DNA of 64,000 nucleotides from Winogradskya consettensis (GCF_018332715.1 NZ_BOQP01000019.1:1-64000), one strand, 5' to 3'; shown: positions 25,446-33,797, counted from the stretch's first letter. Made by a program: numbers and translations. The notes: generated by a model not told the origin, from the sequence alone.

Positions 25446-26630
25446 ATGTCAGGGAACACAAGGAGAAGGCGGTGGCTCGTCACCGCCCTGGTGCTGGCCG
25501 TCCCCAGCGCCCTGATCGGGTTTGCGGCGCTCCCGTCGCAGGCCGCCACCACGCCGGTCGCGGCCGGCAACCAGCTCTGGACGTTCGCCGCCTCCACCGC
25601 GACGACCGGGAAGTTCCTGGCCAAGAGCGTCGCCTCCGGTCTGTGCATCAGCAACAAGGACGGCTCGACGGCAGGGAACAATCCGATCGTCGAGGAGACG
25701 TGCTCCGACATCGCGCGGATGCAGTGGTCGTTCAACGAGCTGTCCGCCGGTCAGCCGACGGTCGCCAAGGACGGCACCGGCACGTACTCGACGGTCCAGG
25801 CCGCGGTCGACGCGGTTCCGGCGGGCAACACGACCCGGCGGACCATCACCATCAAGGCGGGGACCTATCGCGAGAGCGTGGTCATTCCGTCGAACAAGCC
25901 GTACATCACGTTCCAGGGTCTCGGGTCGGGGCCGGCGAACACGGTCATCGTCAACAACAAGCCCGCCTCCACCGCGGGCACGACCGGGTCCGCCACGGTG
26001 TACGTGCAGGCCAAGGAGTTCCAGGCCACCAACCTGACGTTCAACAACGACTACGACGAGAACATCGCCGCGTCGCAGGCTCTCGCGCTGGCGCTCTACG
26101 GCGACAAGGCGGTGCTGAAGAACGTGCGGGTCACCGCCGACCAGGACACCCTGCTGATCTACAACAGCGCACGGGCGTACATCGCGAACTCGTACATCGA
26201 GGGGACCGTCGACTTCATCTACGGCAACGGCCAGGCGGTCTTCAACGCCTGCCAGATCTATCAGAAGCGCAGCACCGGCGGTTACCTCACGGCGGCGAAC
26301 ACCCCTGCGTCCCAGACGTACGGCTTCCTGATCTACAAGTCGACGATCACCGGCTCACCGACCAACCTCACCTACCTCGGCCGGCCGTGGGGTGCCGCCG
26401 CTCAGGTGACGTTCCGGGAGTCCTCGCTGAGCGCCACGATCAAGGTCGCCCAGCCGTGGACCGACATGTCCACCAACTCCTGGAAGAACGCCCGCTTCTA
26501 CGAGTACAAGAACACCGGCGCGGGCGCGACCGTCAACAGCAACCGCAAGCAGTTGACCGACGCCCAGGCCGCGAACTACACGCCGCAGAAGTACCTCGCC
26601 GGCACCGACGCGTGGAACCCGGTCGGCTGA
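25446..26630 (+). CDS. Secreted pectinesterase (CE8) with N-terminal ricin-like piece
   Basis: This 394-residue secreted enzyme removes methyl esters from pectin. It has a signal peptide (about 1-33), then a ~60-residue ricin-type fragment (LCISNKDGS, MQWSFN), then a right-handed beta-helix esterase domain starting at TVAKDGTGTYSTVQAAVDAV. Catalytic signatures are DQDTL (Asp234), GTVDFIYGNG (Asp256) and YLGRPWG (Arg313). AAGGA lies seven bases before the ATG. The stop overlaps the start of the SGNH gene (TGATG), so both are translated together. The demethylated product is what a pectate lyase cuts. Confidence 0.93.
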   Translation: MSGNTRRRRWLVTALVLAVPSALIGFAALPSQAATTPVAAGNQLWTFAASTATTGKFLAKSVASGLCISNKDGSTAGNNPIVEETCSDIARMQWSFNELSAGQPTVAKDGTGTYSTVQAAVDAVPAGNTTRRTITIKAGTYRESVVIPSNKPYITFQGLGSGPANTVIVNNKPASTAGTTGSATVYVQAKEFQATNLTFNNDYDENIAASQALALALYGDKAVLKNVRVTADQDTLLIYNSARAYIANSYIEGTVDFIYGNGQAVFNACQIYQKRSTGGYLTAANTPASQTYGFLIYKSTITGSPTNLTYLGRPWGAAAQVTFRESSLSATIKVAQPWTDMSTNSWKNARFYEYKNTGAGATVNSNRKQLTDAQAANYTPQKYLAGTDAWNPVG

Positions 26631-27460
26631 TGCTCACTCGCAGATCCGCGTTGCTGGCCGCCGCGGCGACGGTGACCGCCGCCACGGACGCCCTCGTCAC
26701 CGCGCAACCTACTTCGGCCGCCACCGCCCTCAAGGTCTACGTGGCCGGCGATTCGACGGCGTCGACGTACGTCACCGCGTACAAGCCGAGAACGGGCTGG
26801 GGTCAGGCCCTGCAGCTCTTCCTGACGCCCGACGCGACCGTGGTAAACGTGGCGAAGTCCGGTGCCAGCTCCAAGAGCTTCATCAATCTGGGGCGGCTCG
26901 ACCACATTCTGGGCCTGATCGCGAGCGGTGATCTGCTGCTCATCTCGTTCGGGCACAACGACGAGAAGACCGACGACCCGACGCGCTACACGGAACCGTC
27001 GACGACGTACAAGTCGTACCTCAGCCAGTACGTCGACAAGGCCCGGGCCAGGGGCGCGAAACCGGTGCTGATCACACCGGTCGAGCGACGCCGGTTCACC
27101 AGCGCCGGGGTGGCCACCGCGTCGCACGGCGCCTATCCGGGTGCGATGCGCGAGCTCGCCGCCGCGAAGGGCGTACCGCTGATCGATCTCAGCGCGTCCA
27201 GCCTGGCGTTGTGGAACCGGCTCGGGGTCGAGGGGACCAAGAAGTGCTTCCTGTTCCTGACCGCCGGGCAGAGCGCCAACTATCCGGACGGGGTCGAGGA
27301 CAACACGCATTTCCAGGCCCACGGCGCGATCGAGGTCGCCCGGCTGATCGGCCTCGCGATGCAGGGCCAGGGTGTGCTGCCCGCGGCGTACTTCAAGCAG
27401 CTCACGACCACGACCATCCCGGACAGCAAGATCGTCTGGCCGACCACCGCGCCTTACTGA
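26630..27460 (+). CDS. Secreted SGNH hydrolase, rhamnogalacturonan acetylesterase-like (CE12)
   Basis: This 276-residue SGNH esterase has a Tat-type signal peptide (LTRRSALLAAAA..., about residues 1-30), block I Ser42 (AGDSTAST), block III GHND, and the C-terminal Asp/His pair in DNTHFQAHGA. The layout is that of rhamnogalacturonan acetylesterases, which strip acetyl groups from pectin hairy regions. It starts on the stop of the pectinesterase and ends ten bases before the pectate lyase start, so the three are an operon. The twin-arginine signal implies export in a folded state. Confidence 0.9.
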   Translation: MLTRRSALLAAAATVTAATDALVTAQPTSAATALKVYVAGDSTASTYVTAYKPRTGWGQALQLFLTPDATVVNVAKSGASSKSFINLGRLDHILGLIASGDLLLISFGHNDEKTDDPTRYTEPSTTYKSYLSQYVDKARARGAKPVLITPVERRRFTSAGVATASHGAYPGAMRELAAAKGVPLIDLSASSLALWNRLGVEGTKKCFLFLTAGQSANYPDGVEDNTHFQAHGAIEVARLIGLAMQGQGVLPAAYFKQLTTTTIPDSKIVWPTTAPY

Positions 27461-27470
27461 AGGGGTTCCC

Positions 27471-28343
27471 GTGACCGGGAGAAAATTGGTCAGGGTTGTG
27501 TTCGCCGGGATGAACGGCGGCACCAAGGGCGGTGGCAGCAGCACCGTCGTCACCGTGAACACCGCGGCCGCGTTGAAGACGGCGCTGACCTCGGCCACGT
27601 CGCAGACCGTCAAGATCTCCGGGATGATCGCGATCACCGGGATGTACAGCGTCGCCTCGAACAAGACGATCCTGGGTTCCGGCGCGAGCTCGGGGGTCAC
27701 CGGTGGCGGCTTCAACCTGTCCGGCGTCACCAACGTGATCATCCGCAACCTGGTGTTCCGCAACGCGAGCGACGACTCGATCAACGTCCAGTCGGGCAGC
27801 ACCAACGTCTGGATCGACCACAACGACCTGGCGAGCGGCTACGACGGGCTGATCGACATCAAGCGTGGCTCGGACTACATCACGGTGTCGTGGAACCACC
27901 TGCACGACCACGACAAGTCCATGCTGCTCGGCCATGACGACGCGAACGGCGTCCAGGACATCGGGCATCTGCGGGTCACCTATGTGCACAACTGGTTCGA
28001 CGGCACCAACCAGCGGCACCCCCGCGTCCGCTTCGGCAATCCTGTGCACGTGCTCAACAACTACTACAGCAACATCGGGTCGTACGGTGTCGGCAGCGCG
28101 ATGAACGCCGGCGTCTACGTGGAGCGCAACTACTTCGAGAACGTGGCCAAGCCGACGATCACCACGGTCGCCGAGTCCGACCCGGGCAACCTCAAGATCC
28201 TCAACAACTACAAGGTCAACTCGGGTACGGAGCAGGTCCGCAACGCCGCGAGCGTGGCGGCGGTCCCGTACGCCTACACCCCGGAGGCCGCCGCCGGCGT
28301 GAAGGCGACGGTGGTCGCAGGCTCCGGTACCGGGAAGCTCTGA
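27471..28343 (+). CDS. Pectate lyase (PL1), apparently without signal peptide
   Basis: This 290-residue protein has the parallel beta-helix pectate lyase domain nearly from its start: a leading FAGMNGGTKGG, then IDHNDL, DGLIDIKRGSDYITVSWNHL, and the catalytic Arg region RHPRVRFGNPVHVLNNYY. The Ca-binding Asp residues are in place. It would cut demethylated homogalacturonan. Its only usable start, GTG 27471 with AAGGGG, leaves just MTGRKLVRVV before the mature domain: no signal peptide, although the related secreted enzymes start about 30 residues earlier. A 5' deletion is the simplest reading; secretion would then fail. Confidence 0.85.
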   Translation: MTGRKLVRVVFAGMNGGTKGGGSSTVVTVNTAAALKTALTSATSQTVKISGMIAITGMYSVASNKTILGSGASSGVTGGGFNLSGVTNVIIRNLVFRNASDDSINVQSGSTNVWIDHNDLASGYDGLIDIKRGSDYITVSWNHLHDHDKSMLLGHDDANGVQDIGHLRVTYVHNWFDGTNQRHPRVRFGNPVHVLNNYYSNIGSYGVGSAMNAGVYVERNYFENVAKPTITTVAESDPGNLKILNNYKVNSGTEQVRNAASVAAVPYAYTPEAAAGVKATVVAGSGTGKL

Positions 28344-28344
28344 G

Positions 28345-30132
28345 CTAGACCGGCGCGGGCGCGACGGGCATGGTGACGGGCATCGTCACGGTGAACGTCG
28401 AGCCCGCGCCGAGGGTGCTGGTGGCCGTGATGGTGCCGCCGTGGGCCTCGGTGAGTTTGCGGGCGATGGCCAGACCCAGGCCGCTGCCGCCGGTGTGTCT
28501 GCTGCGGGAGCTGTCCGCGCGCCAGAACCGGTCGAAGATCTTCGGCAGGTCGGCGGTGGCGATGCCGGTGCCCGTGTCGGTGACCTCGATGGTGAGCCGG
28601 CCATCGGTGACCTGGGAGCGGACGGTGACGGTGCCTCCGGGTGGGGTGTGCCGGACGGCGTTGGAGACGAGGTTGCCGACGAGTTGGCGCAGGCGGACGG
28701 GGTCGACGATCACTTCGGGGTCGCCCTCGCACGCGAGGGTGAGCCGGACCTGGGTAGCGCCGCGGTGGGCCTCGACGACCTGGTCGAGGGCGTCGTTGAT
28801 GTAGGTGGGCTCGGGGTGGATGCGCAGGGTGTCCGCGTCGGCGGCGGCCAGGTCGCGCAGGTCGTCGATGACGTGCTGCAGCAGTGCCGTCTCCTCCAGC
28901 AACAGGGCGAGCAACTGCGGGTCGGTGGGCGCCAGGCCGTCCTGCGCGGCCTCCAGCCAGGTTCGCATGTTCGTCAGCGGCGTCCGCAGCTCGTGCGCCA
29001 CGTCGCTGACCATCGCCCGGCGCTGCTGCTCGGTCCGGTCCCGGCGCTCCGCGAGATCGTTGAGCGCGGTAGCGAGGTAGCCGATCTCGTCGTTGGTGGT
29101 GACCGGCACGCGGGCCTGGTCCTCGACCGGGCGTCGCGCCGCCTCGGTGAGCGTGCGCAGCGGCCGGACCAGGCGCGCACCGACCAGCACGGTGATCAGG
29201 ATCGCCAGCAGCAGGACCGCACCGGTCACCGCGGCGATGCGGATGAGGTTGGCGCGCGACAGGTTGAACGTCGGCTGGGTGGTGCCGTCAGCGGGGTCGG
29301 TCACGAAGAGCAGGGCCGCGGGCGCGACGTACGGCTTGAGCTGGCTCTGCCGCGACTCCACCACGCAGGCCCGGACCTGTTTTGCGCGGGCGACGCTGGG
29401 GGGCTTCTCGCTTTCGCCGAACATGGACGTGAAGTCCGTACCTATGGAGATCTTCGCCCGGTAGTTGTCGGTGCCCAGGCACGCCAGGGTCATCGTGGTG
29501 AGCTGGTCGAGGGCCGGTGTCTCGGTCTTCGTGGGCTCGTCGAGGTCCGGGCCCGCCAGGCAGTCCGGATAGGTGATCGCGGTGGTGGTGCCGGGTTGCC
29601 GGACAGTCGGCCGGCCGTTCGCCGCGACAGAGATCTCGGCGGCGATCCCCACCTTGGTGAGACAGGAGACCTGCTTGTCCGCGGCGGCCCGCAGCGTCCG
29701 GCGCTCGGCGGAGGTCAGTTTGTACGGCCCGACCGCGCGCGGGTCGATGGTCTGCGTGCCGCCGGTCAGTTTCCCGTCGAGGTGCAGCGGGTCGACGGTC
29801 GCCGACGGCCGGGCATCGGCGAGCGACGGCCCCGGGGCGGAGTCGGCGATGATCTGCCGGTCCTGCGTGGTCGTGAGGGTGATCCGGCGGCCGAGGGCGC
29901 GGGCGCGTCCGGCGACGACGGGACCGACCTCCGACCAGTCCTTGTGGGTCGCCGCGTAGCCGAGCAGCGTGTCGTAGACGCTGGTGTCGTCCGCCAGCGA
30001 GCGGCCCTGCTCCTGACGGACGGCCTGCGTGGTCGACTGAACCACGAGCCAGGCCGTCGTCACGGTCGCGCAGATCGCCACCAGGATCGAGGTCGCGAGC
30101 AGCCGGACGATCAGGCTGCGGTGCGGGGGCAC
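28345..30132 (-). CDS. OmpR-family sensor histidine kinase (system 2)
   Basis: This 595-residue kinase is paralogous to that at 23023-24780. It has an N-terminal membrane helix, a ~270-residue extracytoplasmic sensor that has diverged more than the rest, a second helix (IRIAAVTGAVLLLAILITVL), HAMP, His380 (SDVAHELRTPLTNMRTW) and an ATPase domain (NLVSNAVRHTPPGGT, DTGTGIATADL, GGSGLGLAIARKLTEAHGG). Shared linker residues include PYVAPAALLFVTDPAD, nearly identical to system 1. GTG 30132 starts five bases after the regulator's stop; TTG 30141 is an alternative. It is the last gene of a lipoprotein-regulator-kinase operon and converges with the pectate lyase gene. Confidence 0.92.
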   Translation of the reverse strand: MPPHRSLIVRLLATSILVAICATVTTAWLVVQSTTQAVRQEQGRSLADDTSVYDTLLGYAATHKDWSEVGPVVAGRARALGRRITLTTTQDRQIIADSAPGPSLADARPSATVDPLHLDGKLTGGTQTIDPRAVGPYKLTSAERRTLRAAADKQVSCLTKVGIAAEISVAANGRPTVRQPGTTTAITYPDCLAGPDLDEPTKTETPALDQLTTMTLACLGTDNYRAKISIGTDFTSMFGESEKPPSVARAKQVRACVVESRQSQLKPYVAPAALLFVTDPADGTTQPTFNLSRANLIRIAAVTGAVLLLAILITVLVGARLVRPLRTLTEAARRPVEDQARVPVTTNDEIGYLATALNDLAERRDRTEQQRRAMVSDVAHELRTPLTNMRTWLEAAQDGLAPTDPQLLALLLEETALLQHVIDDLRDLAAADADTLRIHPEPTYINDALDQVVEAHRGATQVRLTLACEGDPEVIVDPVRLRQLVGNLVSNAVRHTPPGGTVTVRSQVTDGRLTIEVTDTGTGIATADLPKIFDRFWRADSSRSRHTGGSGLGLAIARKLTEAHGGTITATSTLGAGSTFTVTMPVTMPVAPAPV

Positions 30133-30137
30133 CCGGG

Positions 30138-30827
30138 TCAACTCGCGCCGCCGGTCAGCTTGTAGCCGATGCCGTAGACGGTCAGCAGCTGGGCCGGTCG
30201 CCGCGGATTCTCCTCGATCTTGCGGCGCAGGTTCATCACGTGCACGTCGATGGCCCGTTCCATGGAGTCGCGGTCCAGGCCGCTGGTGTGTTCGAGCAGC
30301 TGGCCACGGGTGAAGACCCGGTCGGGCTGCCCGGCCATCGCGGCGAGGATCGCGAACTCGTCCGGCGTGCACTCGATCCGCTCCCCGGCGACCGTCACCT
30401 CGTGCCGGTGCGGGTCGACGGCGAGCCGGCCCGCCCGGATGACGCCGGTGGAGTTCGGGGCCCGCTGCGTGCGGCGCAACAGGGTCCGGACCCGGGCCAT
30501 GAGCTCCCGCGGGCTGTACGGCTTCGTGAGGTAGTCGTCGGCGCCGAGCTCGAGCCCGAGCACGAGGTCGTCCTCGCTCGCCCGGGCGGTGAGCATCAGG
30601 ACCGGCACGTCGGACTCCTCGCGCAGGATGCGGCACACGTCGAGCCCGTCGAGCTTCGGCATCATGACGTCGAGCACGACCAGCTCCGGCCGACTGGCCC
30701 GGACCTCGTCCAGTGCGGCCCGGCCGTCGTGCACGACCGTGGCCCGGTGCCCGTCGGCCTCGAGATAGCGGCGCAGGATCTCGGCCTGGCGTACGTCGTC
30801 CTCCGCGACCAGCACGAATGCGCCCAT
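30138..30827 (-). CDS. OmpR-family response regulator (system 2)
   Basis: This 229-residue regulator has Asp53 (LVVLDVMMPK), LMLTARA and YLTKPYSP in the receiver domain and a winged helix (ECTPDEFAILAAMAG, DVHVMNLRRKIEENP, YGIGYKL). It is the closest relative in the window of the regulator at 22331. It lies between its lipoprotein (10 bp upstream) and its kinase (5 bp downstream). The direct repeat at 31444-31458, upstream of the operon, is a candidate binding site for it or for its paralogue. Confidence 0.94.
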   Translation of the reverse strand: MGAFVLVAEDDVRQAEILRRYLEADGHRATVVHDGRAALDEVRASRPELVVLDVMMPKLDGLDVCRILREESDVPVLMLTARASEDDLVLGLELGADDYLTKPYSPRELMARVRTLLRRTQRAPNSTGVIRAGRLAVDPHRHEVTVAGERIECTPDEFAILAAMAGQPDRVFTRGQLLEHTSGLDRDSMERAIDVHVMNLRRKIEENPRRPAQLLTVYGIGYKLTGGAS

Positions 30828-30837
30828 GGCGGGAACT

Positions 30838-31392
30838 CTACTTTTTGGCGGCGACTTCGCGCTGGCAGGCGTCAAGGTATTCCCCGGTCAGGGCGATGGA
30901 GCGGGAGTCGTTGTCCTTGCCGCCGGCCGAGATGCCGATGCCGTCGTCGTTCACCTCGACGTACTTGACGCCCTTGGTCTTGAGGCACTTGACCGTGTCC
31001 CGCGCGAAGTCCTTGGCTTCCGGGTTCGCGGGGTCGGTCTCCCACGGCGGCAGCGGCCAGAAGTTCTTGCACTTCTCCTGCGCCTTCCGTAGCTCCTCCG
31101 GGACGTCGTCACCCTCCGCCCAGCTCGCTCCCGACTTCTCGTCGGCGAAACCCTGGGCCTTCATGCATTTCTGGTACGGCTTGACGAGCGCCTGGTAGTC
31201 GGCCTCGGTGTCGTCCAGCCGTTGCCGGGGCCGCTCGGGCGTCGCGGACGCCGACGGGGCCGCGCTCGCCGAGGGCGGGACGAGGGTCGCCACCCGCGGT
31301 TTCTCCGCCTCCGGCTTCCCCTGGCCGCACCCCGTCATGCCGAGAACCGCGATCATCGCTACCAGACCGAGCCGTGCAGACGTCCTGAACAC
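30838..31392 (-). CDS. Small lipoprotein associated with two-component system 2
   Basis: This 184-residue lipoprotein has a signal peptide with lipobox GMTGC (Cys22), a Pro/Ser/Ala linker, and a folded domain with four cysteines in two repeats of the form Y-x-x-C-M/L-K-x-x-G (YQKCMKAQGF, TVKCLKTKGV). It shares this pattern with the lipoprotein at 24805, but here the gene is first in its operon instead of last. It is probably bound to the outer face of the membrane, near the kinase sensor. No known family or function is assigned. Confidence 0.82.
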   Translation of the reverse strand: MFRTSARLGLVAMIAVLGMTGCGQGKPEAEKPRVATLVPPSASAAPSASATPERPRQRLDDTEADYQALVKPYQKCMKAQGFADEKSGASWAEGDDVPEELRKAQEKCKNFWPLPPWETDPANPEAKDFARDTVKCLKTKGVKYVEVNDDGIGISAGGKDNDSRSIALTGEYLDACQREVAAKK

Positions 31393-31443
31393 CCGTTTCT
31401 CCCTCGCTCATCCGTCATCCGGGGCAAGGATCGCGAACGGTTA

Positions 31444-31458
31444 TGAGGAAGCTGTGAG
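31444..31458 (+). promoter_or_regulatory. Direct repeat TGAG-n7-TGAG, candidate OmpR-type regulator site
   Basis: TGAGGAAGCTGTGAG lies between the divergent lipoprotein-led operon (start 31392) and the GH43 gene (start 31506). The half-sites are 11 bp apart, and the seven bases between them are the same GAAGCTG as at 22280-22286. It could serve both directions. Confidence 0.65.
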
Positions 31459-31505
31459 CACGGACATAGGGTCAGGTATCGTCCCCCTTCGATGGAGGTT
31501 CCCCC

Positions 31506-32927
31506 ATGACCCCGTCCGTCGCCCGGAGAGCGCTGTGGCCGGTGCTTGTCGCCGTGCTCGCCCTTATGCTCTCGTCCGCCGCTCCCGCACAGGCCGCGAC
31601 CGGCACTTTTCGCAACCCGGTCGGCACCGGACCCGATCCGTTCATGACGTACTTCAACGGCAACTACTACCTGACGATGACGAAGGGCGACTCGATCACG
31701 ATGCGGCGCTCACCGAGCGTCGCGGGGCTGCTGAACGCCCCGGCCGTCGAGGTGTGGCGCGACACCGACACGTCCCGCAACCGTGACGTGTGGGCGCCGG
31801 AGTTCTACCGCGTCGGCACCCGCTGGTACCTCTACTACACGGCGGACAACGGCGTCGACGAGAACCACCGGTTGTTCGTGCTGGAATCCGACGCCGACAA
31901 CCCGCTCGGCCCGTACCACTTCAAGGCCCGTCTCGTGCCGCCGAACCGCGACGTGTTCGCGATCGACCCGTCCCTGATGCAGCACAACGGCAAGCTCTAC
32001 CTGGCGTGGGCGGGGACGAACGCCTACCAGCACAACGGCATCAACGTCGCCCTGCTGTCGAACCCCTGGACGGTCTCCGGCAACGCTGTCGCGCTGAACG
32101 CCGCCGGGGGCTGCGCCGAGGTCCGGGAGGCGCCGGAGTTCCTCTACCGCAACGGCCGCACCTGGATGACCTACTCGACGTGCGACACCGGAAAACCGGA
32201 CTACCAGTTGTGGCAGCTGAGCATCGCGGGCACCGCCGACCCGCTCGTCCCGGCCAACTGGGTGCAGCGCAGCGGAGCCGTGTTCGCCCGTTCCGACGCG
32301 CACGGCGTCTTCGGCCCCGGTCACCACGCGTTCTTCACCAGCCCGGACGGCACCCAGGACTGGATCGTCTACCACGCCAAGACCACGAGCGTCTTCACGT
32401 ACGACAACCGCACCACCCGGGTGCAGCGGATCGGCTGGAACGCCGACGGCAGCCCGAACCTGGGCGAGCCGCTCGCGGCGGGTGCCACCCAGGACCTGCC
32501 CTCGGGTGACCCGGGACCGTCCACCGGCTGGATCAACGATGACGGTCGGAGCAGCGGTGCGGGCTCCCTCGCGTACGCGGGGACCTGGAATTCCGGCACC
32601 ACCTGCGCCGCGCAGTGCTTCTGGGGCGACGACCACTGGAGCGCGGCGACCGGTGCCACGGCGACCTTCACGTTCACCGGGACCCAGGCCGCCCTGCTGT
32701 CGGTGCGTGACGTCGGTAACGGCATCGCCGCGATCAGCGTCGACGGCGGCGCCGAGCAGCGGGTCGACTTCTACGGCGCGATCCGGGTCGGGGAGAACGT
32801 CAACTACCTTTCCCCCAAGCTCGCTCACGGTACGCACACCCTGCGCGTCCGCGTCACCGGTGAGAAGAACGCCGCCTCCACCGCCGCGAACATCAGCATC
32901 GACCGCGCCGAGATCTGGACCAGCTGA
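31506..32927 (+). CDS. Secreted GH43 arabinanase/arabinosidase-like enzyme with C-terminal beta domain
   Basis: This 473-residue secreted five-bladed propeller hydrolase has a signal peptide (1-30, cut after AQA), catalytic base Asp44 (GTGPDPF), Asp154 (AIDPSLMQ) and acid Glu208 (VREAPEFLY). The order and spacing fit GH43 enzymes that act on arabinan or arabinoxylan. A C-terminal ~130-residue beta-sandwich (from about SGWINDDGRS, with SVDGGAEQRVDFYG) resembles a carbohydrate-binding module. GGAGG precedes the ATG. The direct repeat at 31444-31458 sits just upstream, in the region shared with the lipoprotein operon. This suggests regulation by the adjacent two-component system. Confidence 0.9.
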   Translation: MTPSVARRALWPVLVAVLALMLSSAAPAQAATGTFRNPVGTGPDPFMTYFNGNYYLTMTKGDSITMRRSPSVAGLLNAPAVEVWRDTDTSRNRDVWAPEFYRVGTRWYLYYTADNGVDENHRLFVLESDADNPLGPYHFKARLVPPNRDVFAIDPSLMQHNGKLYLAWAGTNAYQHNGINVALLSNPWTVSGNAVALNAAGGCAEVREAPEFLYRNGRTWMTYSTCDTGKPDYQLWQLSIAGTADPLVPANWVQRSGAVFARSDAHGVFGPGHHAFFTSPDGTQDWIVYHAKTTSVFTYDNRTTRVQRIGWNADGSPNLGEPLAAGATQDLPSGDPGPSTGWINDDGRSSGAGSLAYAGTWNSGTTCAAQCFWGDDHWSAATGATATFTFTGTQAALLSVRDVGNGIAAISVDGGAEQRVDFYGAIRVGENVNYLSPKLAHGTHTLRVRVTGEKNAASTAANISIDRAEIWTS

Positions 32928-33003
32928 CCCCCGGCAAACCACTCAGCGGAACAGAACCCGGACAGCGTGCAACACTTCCGAGCTCATAATCGTCTATAAG
33001 GGT

Positions 33004-33264
33004 GTGAAGTCATTTCGCTGCCGTAGCGCCCTCCAGCGGCAACCCGTCCCCGTCGAGAGCTACGGGTGGGTGCTGGAGGCGTTACGTGAGCACTTCGAGA
33101 CGATCGGCACGGCGGCCGGCGGGCCGGACGAGGCGAAAACGGACGCCATCGTCGCGGCCAGCCGCCGCCTCGCCCGCCGGCACCGGATCCAGTTCGCCGT
33201 CCTGGCCTGCGTCCTGACGCTCGCCGCCGCCGCGGCCGGCCTCGAGGCCGGCACGCTGCTCTGA
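33004..33264 (+). CDS. Small hypothetical membrane protein
   Basis: This short frame (86 residues) begins MKSFRCRSALQ, is soluble and charged in the middle (ALREHFETIGTAAGGPDEAK), and ends in a hydrophobic segment (IQFAVLACVLTLAAAAAGLE). It may be a tail-anchored membrane protein. A GTG with AAGGG immediately upstream is the start used; the true start may be further in. I do not recognise a family. The codon pattern is high-GC and looks real. Confidence 0.45.
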   Translation: MKSFRCRSALQRQPVPVESYGWVLEALREHFETIGTAAGGPDEAKTDAIVAASRRLARRHRIQFAVLACVLTLAAAAAGLEAGTLL

Positions 33265-33338
33265 CCGCGCACTTCTCCAGCCGGCGAAGGTCTGGCGAAG
33301 TCTGGCGAGGGGCTGGTGAGGGGCCGGCGACCCGCGTG

Positions 33339-33797
33339 CTATTCGGTCGGCGGGGGCCCCGCCACGCGTACGTGGAAGGCATCGGCCGAGGCCAGGATCG
33401 CGCCGATGTCGAAAGCGGGCGGGGCCTCGTCGACGCTGGAGACCGGTGAGCCGTTGGCCGTGAACCATTCCTCGACGTTGCCGGGGGCGAAGACGGCAGC
33501 CAGCCGGGCGGTTGTGCTGCGGACGAGATAGCTGTGCGCGACGCCGCGGGGGCCGTACGCCACCTGGCCGGGCTCGAGGTCGAACTTCTGGTCACCGACG
33601 AAGAACGTGATCTTCCCGTCGAGGACGATCCAGACCTCCTCCTCGTCCTCGTGGATGTGCAGGGGCGGCGCGTGGCCGGCGGAGTCGCTGAACTCCATGA
33701 CGGACAGGGCGCTTCCGGTGGCCGCGCCGGGCACGAGCACGCGGGCCTGTCCACCGAGGAACCAGAAGGGCTTGGCGGTTTCGGGCAGAGTGGTCAT
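33339..33797 (-). CDS. Cupin-domain protein
   Basis: This is a 152-residue single-domain cupin. The first cupin motif is PPLHIHEDEEEVWIVLDG (two His and Glu of the metal site) and the second GPRGVAHSYLVRS (His). It has no other domain. Small cupins act as isomerases, dioxygenases or sensors, and the substrate cannot be deduced. It is downstream of the AraC gene on the same strand (57 bp), and probably co-transcribed. Confidence 0.85.
   Translation of the reverse strand: MTTLPETAKPFWFLGGQARVLVPGAATGSALSVMEFSDSAGHAPPLHIHEDEEEVWIVLDGKITFFVGDQKFDLEPGQVAYGPRGVAHSYLVRSTTARLAAVFAPGNVEEWFTANGSPVSSVDEAPPAFDIGAILASADAFHVRVAGPPPTE

Noticed and set aside
28441..30165. Long plus-strand frame over the system 2 kinase
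   Set aside because: It is the antisense shadow of the kinase; the true gene is on the minus strand.
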